Assembly: GCA_010015655.1 (NCBI GenBank)
Contig: ML976708.1
Span: forward strand, 349,213-413,212
Length of the DNA: 64,000 nucleotides
Reading direction: 5' to 3'
Source: Bimuria novae-zelandiae CBS 107.79
Taxonomy: Eukaryota; Ascomycota; Dothideomycetes; Pleosporales; Didymosphaeriaceae
Positions 22,211 to 33,644 of the stretch are shown here, in pieces. The stretch's first letter is position 1. Every line of letters begins with the position of its first letter. Under the pieces are notes generated by a model that was given only the letters and a program-made list of their open reading frames with translations, did no database searches and was not told where the DNA came from. The position numbers and the translations under genes were made by a program.

Positions 22211-22909
22211 CTAATGGAGTGTTAACATAGTGTGTTGTGGGAGCTATGCAGCGAAAATCGTGTCGGTGTAAAAACAAGATATATGTTAGAATCTGTAATT
22301 GGCACCATCCATCTAGACCCCAGGGCACCTACGGGCTTTATCCCTCGCATTGTTAAAATCTCCCGTATGCGGACCGTCTAATATTAACTAATTAGACTTT
22401 GTCTCTAATCTTGGCAGAAAACTAACTTTAATATTAAATTATATAAGATTTATATAAAAACTTATATTACTAAATGTTTTACATTTAGATCTACTATATA
22501 TTTAAGCTAGACTTAGTATTAATAAAGCTAACTAATAGAGTCTATAATTAAAAGACATATAAGAAGCACGCTAGGAGCTATCCTATAAGTATAAATTGCT
22601 AAATGTATAACTAAAAAGTTTCTAATTATTATCTTTCTTGCGCCTACTCTTTAAGCAAGCTATATAAGACAAAAATTTATAAAAAGTTTTATTAACATGT
22701 GCTTGCTTTTTTAGCTTATTATCCGCTGAGGAGGAACGACGAAGTGGACTTACATAGTAAAGTTGTTTAGTAACTTTTGCCAAGCTATCCGCATTAGGAT
22801 GCTATCCTAGCCCTCTAATTAGTTTAAAAAAGTAATTCTAGACATCTAATTTATTCTTTAAAACACAACGTACAATTATTATTCTATTTTAAGACATTTT
22901 ACTAATCAC
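22211..22909. other. Start of the AT-rich, RIP-like compartment
   Basis: Between about 22250 and 22430 the composition changes abruptly from coding-like to AT-rich with very frequent TA dinucleotides. I see no gene and no recognisable transposon frame in this stretch. Confidence 0.6.
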
Positions 22910-23051
22910 GTCACGCTGCACGGCACTAGCTACTACGCAGAGTGTTAGCCACACCTAAGCCCCTAAAAATTAAAACTTACGTCGCGCTACACGGTACTAG
23001 CTACTACACAGAGTGTTAGCCATACCTAGGCCCCTAAACATTAAAACTAAA
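22910..23051. repeat. Two-copy tandem repeat, period 71 bp
   Basis: Copies at 22910-22980 and 22981-23051 share CACGGYACTAGCTACTAC and AGAGTGTTAGCCAYACCTA. They differ mainly by C/T and G/A changes, as expected for RIP acting on a tandem duplication. Confidence 0.8.
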
Positions 23052-23078
23052 TATTGTCTTTGCAGATTATAATAGTAT

Positions 23079-23153
23079 TAGGATTTAAACCCACGCACTT
23101 TAGCGTGCTAAGACTAAAGCTTTCTAGACATTTTACCACTATGCTACCTAGCT
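23079..23153 (-). tRNA. tRNA-like relic, possibly a SINE head
   Basis: On the minus strand an A-box-like element (GGTAGCATAGTGG, 23148-23136) is followed by a B-box-like element (GGGTTTAAATCC, 23093-23082), with pol III-like spacing and a long variable-arm-like segment. The B box has TTTAAATCC where a normal tRNA has TTCRAATCC, a change RIP would cause. It may be a decayed tRNA gene or the tRNA-derived 5' part of a SINE. The acceptor stem does not pair well, so function is doubtful. Confidence 0.4.
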
Positions 23154-23168
23154 ATAAATATGTATATA

Positions 23169-24125
23169 GAGTTAGTAATTATTAATTATATACTTTATTA
23201 TAACCTACTTTACAAGCGAGTGTATTACTTTGTCAAGACTTTAGCTTCTAGACTAGTTTTCTTTATAACATAGCTAATACCTTATAGATTCTAATGTTTT
23301 TTTATACTATAGAAAGTTATAATATAAGGCTATAAAAGTAATAAAACGAAAATAAAAGCAAAAAGATAGACGTAGTATTATATAATCTATAAAATAATAT
23401 ATAAAAAAGTATTTATATTAGTATAAAATTCTAGTAACATTACTGAAAAGGTTATAATAAATTATAATAACTTTAGATAGCTTTATTTAAGCTAAATATA
23501 TACTTTAGTAAAGTTCTATAGCGTGCAGTCTAATATTATAGCTAATATATTAGTACTATGTCTACTAGTAAATATTGAGATTTAATGGAATTATTTTAGT
23601 AGTTAAAAAGCTTTAATATAACTGCATAAAACTATTTATAGCTTATTAACGTAGATAGTAAGTGTATAAAAAACATAGAATATTACTTATACTATATCTA
23701 TTTATAGTTTATTAAAAGATGAAAGATATATTTCTTAGCTTTTAAAATACTATATTATTTTTAGGTCTAAATGTTTAACGCACGTACTATAACCTTGCTA
23801 TATTATAAATTAATATTAAATTAAGCTGTTTAGAAGTTATTATAATTTATTATAATAATTTAAAGAGTGTTACTAGAATTAAGTACTAGAATAAGTATTC
23901 TTTTTTCCTCCTTTATAGATTACGTAATAGTAGGCCTATTCTTTTTTCTCTTTTTATTAGCCCTGGACAGCAGCTTCCTATACTATAAAAAAGTATTAAA
24001 ATCTATAAAGTATTAACTACGTTATAAAGTAAACTAGGTTAGAGACTAGACTCTTGGCAGAGTAATACACTCGCTTGTGTAATTAGCTTACTTATAAAGT
24101 ATATTATATATAAGTAATTAATCTC
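23169..24125. mobile_element. Foldback/MITE-like element with long inverted arms
   Basis: The left arm (about 23169-23326) is the imperfect inverse of the right arm (about 23974-24125). Shared parts include ACAAGCGAGTGTATTACT at 23212 and its complement ending at 24078, and TTTATAAC, TAGATT and TTTTTTATACTATAG segments in the same order. The centre is AT-rich with no coding frame. A non-autonomous DNA transposon or a foldback element is the likely nature; no clear target-site duplication is seen. Confidence 0.6.
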
Positions 24126-24216
24126 ATTGGCGGATAGTCTAATTCGCTTTACGTGGATTTCTTTAACGTCCCTTACGGACGAGCTAGACACACGGGCGAG
24201 CTAGACACTTCTGTAA

Positions 24217-24370
24217 GGGGCTGGGTGCTTAAGGAGCCAAAGGTGCTAGAAGAATACTTATAAATTTAATAAAAAGTCTAAAGTCAAGCTTTGAGCGTTA
24301 AACTTATATATTTAGGGTTTACATAATTAAGAGTTAAGAATTTAAAGTAATAATTAGGCGTAGCTTATTA
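24217..24370 (+). repeat. Dispersed repeat, short copy
   Basis: This segment (GGCTGGGTGCTTAAGGAG, then ATACTTATAAATTTAATAAA, then GTTAAGAATT) recurs at 42066-42440. There the same ends flank about 200 bp that are absent here. One copy has a deletion or the other an insertion. Confidence 0.65.
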
Positions 24371-24603
24371 TATACCTTTATTTCCTTTATTAGGGATGAA
24401 GAAAAACATCTGCGTCTTATCTTATTATATAGCTTTATAATTATTTTATTATTTACTTGCAATCCACCTACTATTATAAATCTTTTATTATTTTTATTTT
24501 TACGTGTCTAAATTTATATTCTTACTAAAAGTAGTTATTATAGTAGTATATTCGCGCTGGTACATTTACTTATTATTTTATATATAAAATTTCTTTTTAA
24601 CTA

Positions 24604-24646
24604 ACGTGGTTCACCACCAAGCGGGCCAACCCCACCGAGCGGGCCA
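24604..24646 (+). repeat. Left TIR of the pogo/Fot1-like element
   Basis: It starts ACGTGGTTCACCACCAAGCG and matches the inverse of 33600-33642 with one difference, a G/A transition. Confidence 0.9.
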
Positions 24647-24819
24647 ACTTTGCTAAATGCAGCCCACCTCTAGCTTATACTATAATGCCATTATAACATA
24701 ACGCGCAACAACCTTATACTAAAAGCGCACTATAGCTTGCTATCTAAGCTATAATTAAAAATTACGATAAGAGTAAAAGACGCGTTATTATAGCCTTTAG
24801 CGTGCCTTAAATAATAGTA

Positions 24820-25426
24820 TAATAACAACGCTAAGGAGCCCTCTCTCAACGCGATCGCAAGCCCAACTTAAAGAAGCTAACTAAGCTAGAGGAGGAGGCT
24901 CTAGTCTAATATATACTTAAGCTTAACTAGCGAGGAATAGGTGCAACAAGGAATATAGTCTAAGATATAGCTAATAATTTACTTACTAAGCACGGTAGAT
25001 AGCCTATTAGTAAGCACTAAATAGACAGGCTTAAGACGCGTACGCTAAAAATTAAGCTTTAAAAGAGCTATCTATATAATTGTTAGCGAGCCTTAAACAA
25101 AGATCTACGTATTATAATGCCCTAGTTCGAGCTAGTTGCTAATACTAAGGCTAAGTACGGTATCGCTGATAACGACACGTACAACTTCGATAAGACAGGC
25201 TTTATAATAGGGGTAATACAGGGTTAGATAGTCTTTACAGGCTCTAAGAAGCGAAGCAACCTAAAAAAGATTTAACCTAGTAACTATAGGTAAGTTACTA
25301 ATATCTAGGGTGTTAGCGCTAAAGGCTAGGCTCTACTACCCTTTCTTATCTTTCCTAGCAAGATTCTAATCACGTCCTGGTTTTATAATCTACCCTGAGA
25401 CTAGGTTATTAAAGTTAGTCCTAATA
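24820..25426 (+). pseudogene. N-terminal half of a pogo/Fot1-type transposase
   Basis: Translation of the plus strand, broken by many TAA/TAG codons, shows a helix-turn-helix-like start and then KYGIADNDTYNFDKTGFIIG at about 25150-25215. This matches the first catalytic region (YNFDETG) of Fot1-type DDE transposases; the catalytic Glu/Asp position now reads Lys. The frame stops at the Gypsy insertion and resumes at 32624. Confidence 0.8.
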
Positions 25427-25431
25427 GCTAG

Positions 25432-25605
25432 TGTAAAAAAGCGCCCTGACTACGGGCGACTTAGTCTATCTATAGTACTAAGGCGATCCCTTAGAGAGGG
25501 AAGAGAAGGGCTGCGGCGAGGGAAGTAGATAGGTAGAAGGCCCAAATAGCGCCGGTCTAGAGCGGACTAGGGCCGTTGAGGGCCCTCGACCTACGACTCG
25601 TGACA
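25432..25605 (-). repeat. 3' LTR of Gypsy element 1
   Basis: It begins TGTAAAAAAGCGCCC and ends ACTCGTGACA on the plus strand; it pairs with 32444-32618. As the element runs leftward, this is its downstream LTR. Confidence 0.9.
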
Positions 25606-25979
25606 AAGGCTCTTTTCTTTAAGGGTCTCGACCGCGAGAATAAGCACGTAATAACTAGCCTAATTAGGCCTCGCATATTACGTAAGCTAATAACGTAAGC
25701 TAAATTTTAGGCTTACACTAAGGCCTAAAACCCTTATTCTTACTCTTTACTCGGCGGCTTACCTTATCCTAGAGGCTCCCTAACCCGTAAGTACGACCTG
25801 GCCAATCTATGGCAGTCTAGGGTGCCTGACCCCAGATACCCCCTATTTCGGTACCCAGCCACTCTAAATTTAGGGGTCGTAAAGGTAGACTAACCTGGTG
25901 TAGGCCTGCCAAGTCGTCCCCGTACTTATTACTTCTCTACCGCCCTCTTCAGCAACCTTCAGACTTTGTCTAGACATAC

Positions 25980-27060
25980 CCACGCTATTTAGTACTATAA
26001 GTACCGCGAACGCTATCCTTAAGGCCCTAGTTAATAAGGCGCGTGCGAGCGTAGTTAGTACTATTAACCTATACTATACCTGCCTTCCTATTATTCTAGA
26101 TAGCCTTAAGTAGTCTAATTATAAGAAGATAAAGCTCTACTAGTTTTAGGTTAAGGAGATGCGTCGTGTTTAGTCTAAGGCAGTGTATGTTAATCTTAGC
26201 CTAATAGATTTAGAGGACTATAATTTAATCTGCCGCTATAATGCCTACTATAGCGGTGGTAAGAATTATTAGCAGGTAAGTTGGCGCTTTAAGGGTTATG
26301 TAGGGGTTTCAAGACTAATTAGTAGCAGATACCCGAAGACAACTTAGAGAACGTGTTAAGTACCCTAATTACCCTTATGCCGCGCTTAAGCTAAATTAAT
26401 ACGTATATATACGACGAGATTGACCTCTCTAGATTAGATAAGATATTAGTAAAGGCTACTACGCAGGTACTAGAGACGGAATAAAGTAATATTATTATAT
26501 AAGTGTTATTTAGTGTAGTTAAGGGTTATTTAGACTAAGTTGCATAGGGCTACCGGATCCAAATTCTGCAGAAACCTGTTAACCCCCTACTACTTGGGTT
26601 ATAACACCTAGCCTCCTAAGGAGATTATTCCGGTGGTAGGCCTCTCTATTAAGGAGAAGCGGAAGAGGAAAGCTTCTATTATAGAGGGGGGTAGTTTAAC
26701 CTTCCTAGTTACTGCTAGTGCTCTTACCCCTAGGCGTAAAAAGGTTACTCCTAAGTTAGTAAGAGTCCTCGACCCTAATCCCGGGTTATTAATGCTAATT
26801 TAGGGTAGTTAGCGTTTAAGGCTAGTATTCTAGCCACGCTAGACTTTCTCGCGGAGGAAGTAAAAAAGAAGATTAAAAGTAAGGGCGGTTAAGAGACTTT
26901 CTAATAAGCCTATAAGTCTAAGCGCCTGACTAATTAAGAGGGTTATTTAGTATAATCTAGGGATTCCTGCCCCTATTAATAGTATCTAGATTTTATTCAC
27001 GTTCTATACCCTTAGGTAGTTTTAGTTAGGTTTCGGTTGGCTATAATCGCGTTGGGTACG
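25980..27060 (+). pseudogene. Antisense frame of unknown function in Gypsy element 1
   Basis: Between the chromodomain end of pol and the 3' LTR, the strand opposite to pol reads like decayed coding sequence. Segments such as LSLIDLEDYNLICRYNAYY and IKEKRKRKASI with few stops per segment are seen, and TAG/TAA occur at sites where CAG/CAA/TGG would be expected. I do not recognise the protein. It could be an extra retrotransposon gene transcribed against pol. Confidence 0.4.
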
Positions 27061-27229
27061 GTCCAAATAGGCTTGTAAGCCTCTATTAGGCCCCGAGAGG
27101 CGTGAATGGGCCTAGATAGCTTATTCTAGTCTTTAGTCTATTTAAGAATCTTCTGCCTTATTTATTCTAGTATTTCGCAGCCTATAAAGTATACTCTCTA
27201 GGGTAATTTATTACTAATTACTATTGAGT

Positions 27230-30200
27230 GCTGTCTTCCTCCTTCTCTAGGGGGCGACCCCGCCTCTTAGGCTCCTGTCTAGGGCGACCTTTAGTCTCCT
27301 TGTCTAAGCCCTTTAAGAACTACTTTATCGCCCCTTTAGAGATCTCCTCTATAGACAACTACTAGTTCTTATCGCTATCGTATCCTTTTTACTTAACTTT
27401 ATACAGCTATTCTTTGTCCTAGAGTACCCTAGATCTAATTTCTTTAATTAGGTATATATCCTCCCTTGCTTATAGTATAATAACCTTAGGCGGGCTTTGC
27501 TCTTGTTATAGCAGTTCTTTTAGGGCTACCTGGTTTAGAAGAGACACATAGAATACTAGGTAAATATTAAAGTCCTTTAGCAGCTCTAGCTTATATACCT
27601 ATTAACTAATCTACCGTTTTACCCTATAAGGACCCTAGGACTTGTAGTTAAGTTTCTTTTTAGGCCTAGTTAACCGTATATTGCGGGCGTCGAGGTATAC
27701 CATGTCCCCTACTATAAAGGTTTGGGCCTTATGCTTCCTGTTGTACTACGTTGCCTGGTACGCCTGTGCCCTAAGGATCGCTTGGGTTATCTAGGCCCTA
27801 GTCTAGGCTAGAACTGCCGCTTTGGCCCTTACCGTAGGTACTAACCCGCGTAGCTGTACTTCTCGGGGCAGGCCTATTATTAGTAGATTTAGGCTGTACA
27901 CTACAATAAATAGCGACACTCCTGTAGAGCTATAGATGCTATTATTATATAAATATTCTGCTTTAGATAGAAGATCCGCCTAATTAGATTATTCGTAGTT
28001 ATAGAACACTTAAAGGTACTATTTAAGCGTTTAGTTCTATCGTTCTATCTGTCCGTCTGTCTACGAGTAAAAGGCAGTAGAGAGGAGTCGCTTAGTTCTT
28101 AAATATTAAGTAAAGGTACTCTAATAAGCTAATATAAATAGGCTACCTCTGTCCGTAACTATTAACTTTAGAGGGCCGTGTAGGCGCAGAACCTTTCTTT
28201 TAAAGACCTTAGCTAGCTTTACTGCCTTTAGGTCCTTTCGCGTGGGGATATAGTGTGCCATCTTAGAAAACTAGTTAATAATTACTAGGATACTATTATA
28301 ACGATAGGCTCTAGATTTGCTCTTAGGTAGATCTATTACTATGTCTATAGTAATGTCCTCCTAGATGCCCCTTAGGACTAGCAGGCTATTAAGTTGGCCG
28401 TGCGTTACGTGTTAGACAGGTTTTGCCCTAAAGCACGCTTAACAGGTCCAGATATAGTCCTTTACGTATTATTAAATACTAGGCTACTAAAACTCTTATA
28501 GTACTAGCTCTAAGGTCCTAGTAAAGCTAAAATAGCCCGCGAGGGGGTTATCGTGGCATTATTAAAGGACGTGTACCCTCGCTAGAGGTAGCACGTATAG
28601 CCTATTCTCGTACCGTAATAGGTTGGCCGGTCTAATTATCCAGCGCTTTAGCCATTCTGGCTTTGCCATCTCTGGCCCTTGGAGGTACTAGAGGATTTGT
28701 TCTATAGTTTCGTCCCCCTAGCTATTTCTCTTTAATAGCTCTACTATAGGGTAAGCGCTTACTAAATCGTTTACTATCGCCTTTTTAGTTGCTAACGTTC
28801 TAAGTCTAGCGACCCTCGTCGCTACTACTAGTCTAGGGCTTCCTGCCTACTTTAGTAGCTATAGGCTACCTGCCACGCCTGCTTCGTCTAAAGCGTCGCC
28901 TTTTAGCTATAACTTATACTATAGGGTCTTAAGGAGTCTCTACTAGGAACTGCCTGTCCCGCCTAAGCTTATTTCCTCCTCTAACTCGTAGTTAGGTCTC
29001 CGCGATAGTTTATTAGCGGGATTTATCCTTCCTAGATAGTGTTTAATTTTAAAATTAAATATTGCGAGCTATTTGGCCTACCTTGCCTACTATTTAGTTA
29101 GGACTTTTATAGATATAAACCCTTGCAGGTTAGTATAGTTAGTTAAAAGCTCGACCTTCTTGCTAATACCCTCTAGGTAGTGTCGCTAATGCTTAAAAGC
29201 TTTAACGATCGCTAGTAACTCGCTATTATACGTGTTATAGTTTTATTCTACCTAGTTTATCTTGCGTAAATAAAAAGTAACTAGGTGCCATTGTAGCTTC
29301 CCATGTTTATCTAGTTACGGTTAGCTTAAGATACCCAAGATCGCGAAACCTAAAGCGTTAGTTTTTACTCTTAAGGGTCTTTTAAGATTAAAGTAGGCTA
29401 GTAAGGGCCCTCGTATAAAGCTCTCTTTTAGCTAGTAGAAGGAGGCCTTAGCCTGCTTTAGTAGGCTTATTATAACTAATTCCTTAAGTCTCTATCGCTG
29501 TCCGCCCTTAGTGGCTCCCTCTAGCCTTCTTATTAGGGCGTGAAGGGGTGCCGCCACTTAAGAGAATTTTTCTATAAACCTTTAATAGTAGTTAGTAAAG
29601 CTAAGGAAGATCCTAACTACTTAGACTAAGTTTAGTTCAGGCTAATTTTTTATAGAGGTGACGCGGTCCTCCTCTATCTTTACGCTGTCTAGGGATACTA
29701 CAAAGCCTAGGTATCCCACCTTACGTGTGTAGAATTCGCATTTAGACAGTTTGGCGTATAGCCAGCGTTTAATAAGGCGTTCTAGCACTGTTTAAACGTG
29801 CTAGATGTGTTCCTCCTTTGTCTTAGAGTAAATAAGGATATTATTAAGGTACATAATACAGCAAATGTCAAGAAGGTCTGATAGTGTGTTGTTAATATAG
29901 CTTTAGAAGGTCGCAGGCGCGTTTATTAAGCTAAAAGATATTACTATATATTCGTATTATTTATACCTTATTTAGAAGGCTATCTTCTATTTATCTCCTG
30001 CCCTAATTCGGACGCGGTGGTAGGCGTCCCTTAGGTCTAGTTTAGTGTAGATTTAGGCATCCCCTAGTCGGTTAAGGGATTCCTGTATTAAGGGAAGTAG
30101 GTATCAGTTCTTTATTATAATTGTATTTAGTCCCTTGTAGTTAATGTAGAGGCAGAGGCCTCTATCCTTTTTCTTTACGAAAAGGATTAGTGCCCCGGCG

Positions 30201-32390
30201 CTTAATCGCGATAGTTAAATAAAGTCTTGTTTAAGGTTCTTTTAGATATAGTCGCGCAGAACTGCCAACTCTAACTTTAATAGACTATAGAGTGGTCTAA
30301 AAGGCACTTCCTTGCCTTCCTTAATATTAATCTTTATCTTATAGGGGCCATAGTTAGCAAGAATGCTCGCGGCTTCTTTAGAGAAGGCTTCCTTCTACCG
30401 TCCCTAGTATTCTTTAGGTAGCGTCCCGGGTGGGCCTTCTAATATGTCCTTCAGGGTGGCATATATAATAAAATAGTTATTTACTATATCTTTAGCCGTG
30501 CTAGCGAACTCTTCTACTAATTTAGTAGAGATCTTAGTCTATTTGCGCTTCCCATGGGCGAAGCGAATAGTCTTATTATAGAAGTTTACAATAGGGTTCT
30601 ATTCTGCTAGCCAGGGCATTCCTAGAACCATGTTAAATCCACTAATATTACTAACTATAAACAGGTAACTATCGCTCTCGGTTTTACCGCGACTGTTTAT
30701 AATGGTGTAGGGGAGCTTCGCCTGGCCTAGAACGCCCAAATCTTATCCATTTAGCGCCACGTAGCGTTTGCCTTTTATTATTATTACTGTAACCCCTAAC
30801 CACTTTATTAAATTGCTGCTAACGAAATTCGCTTTAGCTCCGTAGTCTACTAGAGCTTTAATCTATTATTAGTTACCCTCGTGCTATACTTCACTATCTA
30901 GCGTAATTAGTAAGCTACCGCTCCTATCCCTAGGGGTTCTTACGGCTATAACTAGTTATTATTAACTCTTATTATAGTTAACCTTGCCTATAGACTATTA
31001 GGCCTTTTAGTCTATAGCTTGTCTTTCCCCGCCTCGGCCTTATACTTTAAACAGGACGCCTTATAATAGCCTAGTTTGTGGCAATAGAAGCATTAGTCCT
31101 TGTCCCTGTCCTCTACTACCTAAGCCTTCTTCTTACTATTCTTATCGCGACGGTCGCTATCGTGGCGTCTCTAGTATAGTCTTATATTATTTAACCTAGA
31201 TTGCTTTTGATCGCGCCTTTCGTCGGCTAGCTTGTTAAGGAAGTCGTTATTAACATTATATATACGTTATTTTTTTAACTTATAAGGTTTTAACGCTTGC
31301 TAATGCATATTTACCTTTACTTCTAAGTAAGAGAGGCTCTTCTATTCGCGCGGCTACTATTTAAGGCGTTCTTAGATTTTCTTGTCTAGTGCCATGTAGA
31401 AGTTATTAATATAGTCTTTATTATTATTATTTAAGGCCTTCTCTAGGTCGCATTCCTCCTATTAGTCCTTAAGGTAGTTAAGGAGTTCTATGGGGGTCTT
31501 CTTGCCTTATTTAGCTACCTTAATCCTTTAGCAAGCGGCACTCTTTCGCTCCTAGGCTAATCCTAGGGAGTTTACTATATTCTACTATAGAAGGTCTTAG
31601 GTAACTTTTCTATATTGCTTTTGCTCTAGGATCTTAGCAACTATTTAGTTCTAGTAGTTACGTTGTGTATCTCCTAAGTATCTTACTGCGAACCTAACCT
31701 GCGCTTTATTAGTTTTAAGGGCAGGTAAGAAGTTAATATAGTCCTCGTAGGCCCTCTTTTATAAGTTTAGTTCCTTACAACCTTTACCCTTAAATTAAGG
31801 GGGTTCTAGCGGCTTTAGTAGCTATGCGTCTAGGGTAGTAGCCACTATTTAAATCTAACGTTCTTTATCGTGGCTAGTGTAGGCCTGGCCTTGTCTATTC
31901 TTTTTCCGCGGGCGTCGGATGCTTTCAGAGGCCCTAGATTAGTCTTAACTAGTATTATCTAAGCTTAAGGACGCGTCCTTTATTAAGCTATTACTTAATA
32001 GGTTATCGCTTGTGTCTTTAGTCTTGTCTAGGTTACCGTGACCCTTCTCGGGCTCTAGAGAGTTATTAAAGATACTAGTAGTTATTATCTTGTTCCTAAC
32101 TAGGGTCTTGCCTTTAGATTAGTAACGCTCTACTATTAGGGAGGCCTCTAGTTCTTAAATACGTTATTAGAGCTATAGCACGCCTAGGCGTTCTTAGAGG
32201 GTAACTTCCTCTAATTATTAGTTATTATTACCGCCTATAACGGTAAGGGGGTCTTCCTCTAGATCTATAGGTGTTATTAGGTCTTCTATAGGCGTTGTAA
32301 CTATTAGAGGCTCTTATTTAGAAGGTCCTATAGGTGGTAACCTGCTTTAAGGGTCTCTTGCTATCTTTAAGGTCTAGCGGGTAACTCTTC
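27230..32390 (-). pseudogene. gag-pol remnant of Gypsy element 1
   Basis: On the minus strand, in order: a gag region (about 32390-31200); a CCHC knuckle with His changed to Tyr (CFYCHKLGYYKASC, about 31090-31050); an aspartic-protease-like segment (VDYGAKANFVSS, about 30850); reverse transcriptase with KLDLRDAYHRVRI and the active-site block MYLNNILIYS (about 29850-29820, YLDD now YLNN); RNase H; integrase with FIVGDMVYLDARNI (about 27700); and a chromodomain-like YKVK.KGYDSD near 27420. Stops occur throughout, so it is inactive. Confidence 0.85.
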
Positions 32391-32443
32391 GTGTTGATTT
32401 CATCGTACAGGTGAATTAGATATGAGGGGGTAAAGGATCGTAT

Positions 32444-32618
32444 TATAAAAAAAGCGCCCTGACTACGGGCGACTCAGTCTATTTACAGTACTAAGGCGAT
32501 TCCTTAGAGAGGGAAGAGAAGGGCTGCGGCGAGGGAAGTAGATAGGCGGAAGGCCCGGATAGCGCCGGTCTAGAGCGGACTAGGGCCGTCGAGGGCCCTC
32601 GACCTACGACTCGTGATA
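32444..32618 (-). repeat. 5' LTR of Gypsy element 1
   Basis: It matches 25432-25605 with transitions (for example the terminal TG and CA both became TA). As the element runs leftward, this is its upstream LTR. Confidence 0.9.
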
Positions 32619-33540
32619 GCTAGACGTTAAACAAGCTTAGTCTTGCCTAGCTAAGGCACTTTAATACCTATACTAAGGCGCGTAGTTTAGGTGCACACTA
32701 GCTACTAATTATAGATAGTTATAAGAGCTACTGCTTACACGAATTCCACAAATACTATAAGGACTAGAAGATTATTATTCTTTGTATGCCTTTACACTTA
32801 TTACACCTCTTACAGCCACTTAATGTGGGTTATTTTTCGCCTTTAAAGCAGGCGTATAGTAATAAGATTAGTAGCTTAGCACGGTACGGCACTAAGCAAA
32901 TTAAGAAGGAAGCCTTTTTACTAGCCTTTAAAGTAGCTTTTAAGAAAGTAATAATAAAGGCGAACATCTGCGTAGGCTTTAAAAGCGCTAGATTAGTCCC
33001 ACACGACCTAGAGGTGGTATTATTAAGACTTAATGTGGTTCTTCGTACGCCAACTCCACCTAACGTAGAGGATACCCTATAGGAATTAAAAATACTAAGT
33101 AACCTCTGCGAGATAGAGGCTTAGTTAACGCTGGTTTATAAGCGTGTATAAAAGCATAGAGATTCACCAGTTTCTCTGCTTCTTAGAGCTATTAAGTAGC
33201 TTAATAAAGGTGTTGCATTAATAGGGCACGAAATAGTGTTAATATAATAAGAAATAGTAAGGCTTTACAAGGTAGTAGAGATAGTAATAGAGGTAAAAAG
33301 TTAAAAGAGGAAGTATATTTAGGTAGCTAAGACACTTATAGTAGGAGAGGTAGTCGATTTAATGGCTAAAAAGGATAGTAGTGGGCAAAAGGAGGGTAAA
33401 GAGTCTGTAAAGAGGGTGCGTGGGCAGAGGCGCTGCGAACGTTACGGCGAAGCTGGCCATAACACTCGCACCTGCGTAGTAGAAATTGTAGATGCATCTA
33501 ATAGCAATAAGTCTAAATAGTATTTCTATGTTCTGCGAAT
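32619..33540 (+). pseudogene. C-terminal half of the pogo/Fot1-type transposase
   Basis: After the Gypsy insertion the frame continues with LHLLHLLQPLNVGYFSPLKQ (from 32789), equivalent to the conserved HLLQPLDVG...PLK block; the catalytic-site Asp now reads Asn, a G-to-A change. An open stretch of 98 codons runs from 32786 to 33082. Near 33433-33474 lies CERYGEAGHNTRTC, a CCHC zinc knuckle in which one Cys has become Tyr. This knuckle is typical of the C-terminus of fungal Fot1-like transposases. Not functional. Confidence 0.82.
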
Positions 33541-33599
33541 TATAGTAAATTGTAGTGGTGTTGTAAGAGGCGCTTCGCAATAGACTGACTTTTAAAAAG

Positions 33600-33642
33600 T
33601 GGCCCGCTCGGTGGGGTTGGCCCGCTCGGTGGTGAACCACGT
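33600..33642 (-). repeat. Right TIR of the pogo/Fot1-like element
   Basis: Inverse copy of 24604-24646, followed by the TA duplication at 33643-33644. Confidence 0.9.
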
Positions 33643-33644
33643 TA

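Larger units (their letters stand above)
25432..32618 (-). mobile_element. Gypsy-type LTR retrotransposon 1 (chromovirus-like), complete but RIPped
   Basis: Two LTRs of 174 and 175 bp (25432-25605 and 32444-32618) with 5-bp target duplications GCTAG at 25427-25431 and 32619-32623. The total of 7187 bp lies inside the pogo/Fot1-like element. Coding is on the minus strand, and a polypurine tract (AAAGAAAAGAGCC on the minus strand) adjoins the LTR at 25605, confirming direction. The LTR ends are TG..CA, altered to TA..TA in the right copy. Confidence 0.92.
24604..33642 (+). mobile_element. pogo/Fot1-like DNA transposon, split by a Gypsy element
   Basis: Terminal inverted repeats of about 43 bp begin ACGTGGTTCACCACC at 24604 and end with the complement at 33642. 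Both are flanked by TA (24602-24603 and 33643-33644), the target duplication of Tc1/mariner-pogo elements. Removing the inserted Gypsy (25432-32618) and one GCTAG leaves about 1.85 kb, the usual Fot1 size. Each TIR contains the block CCACCRAGCGGGCCAA twice. The transposase remnants are described separately. Confidence 0.9.
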
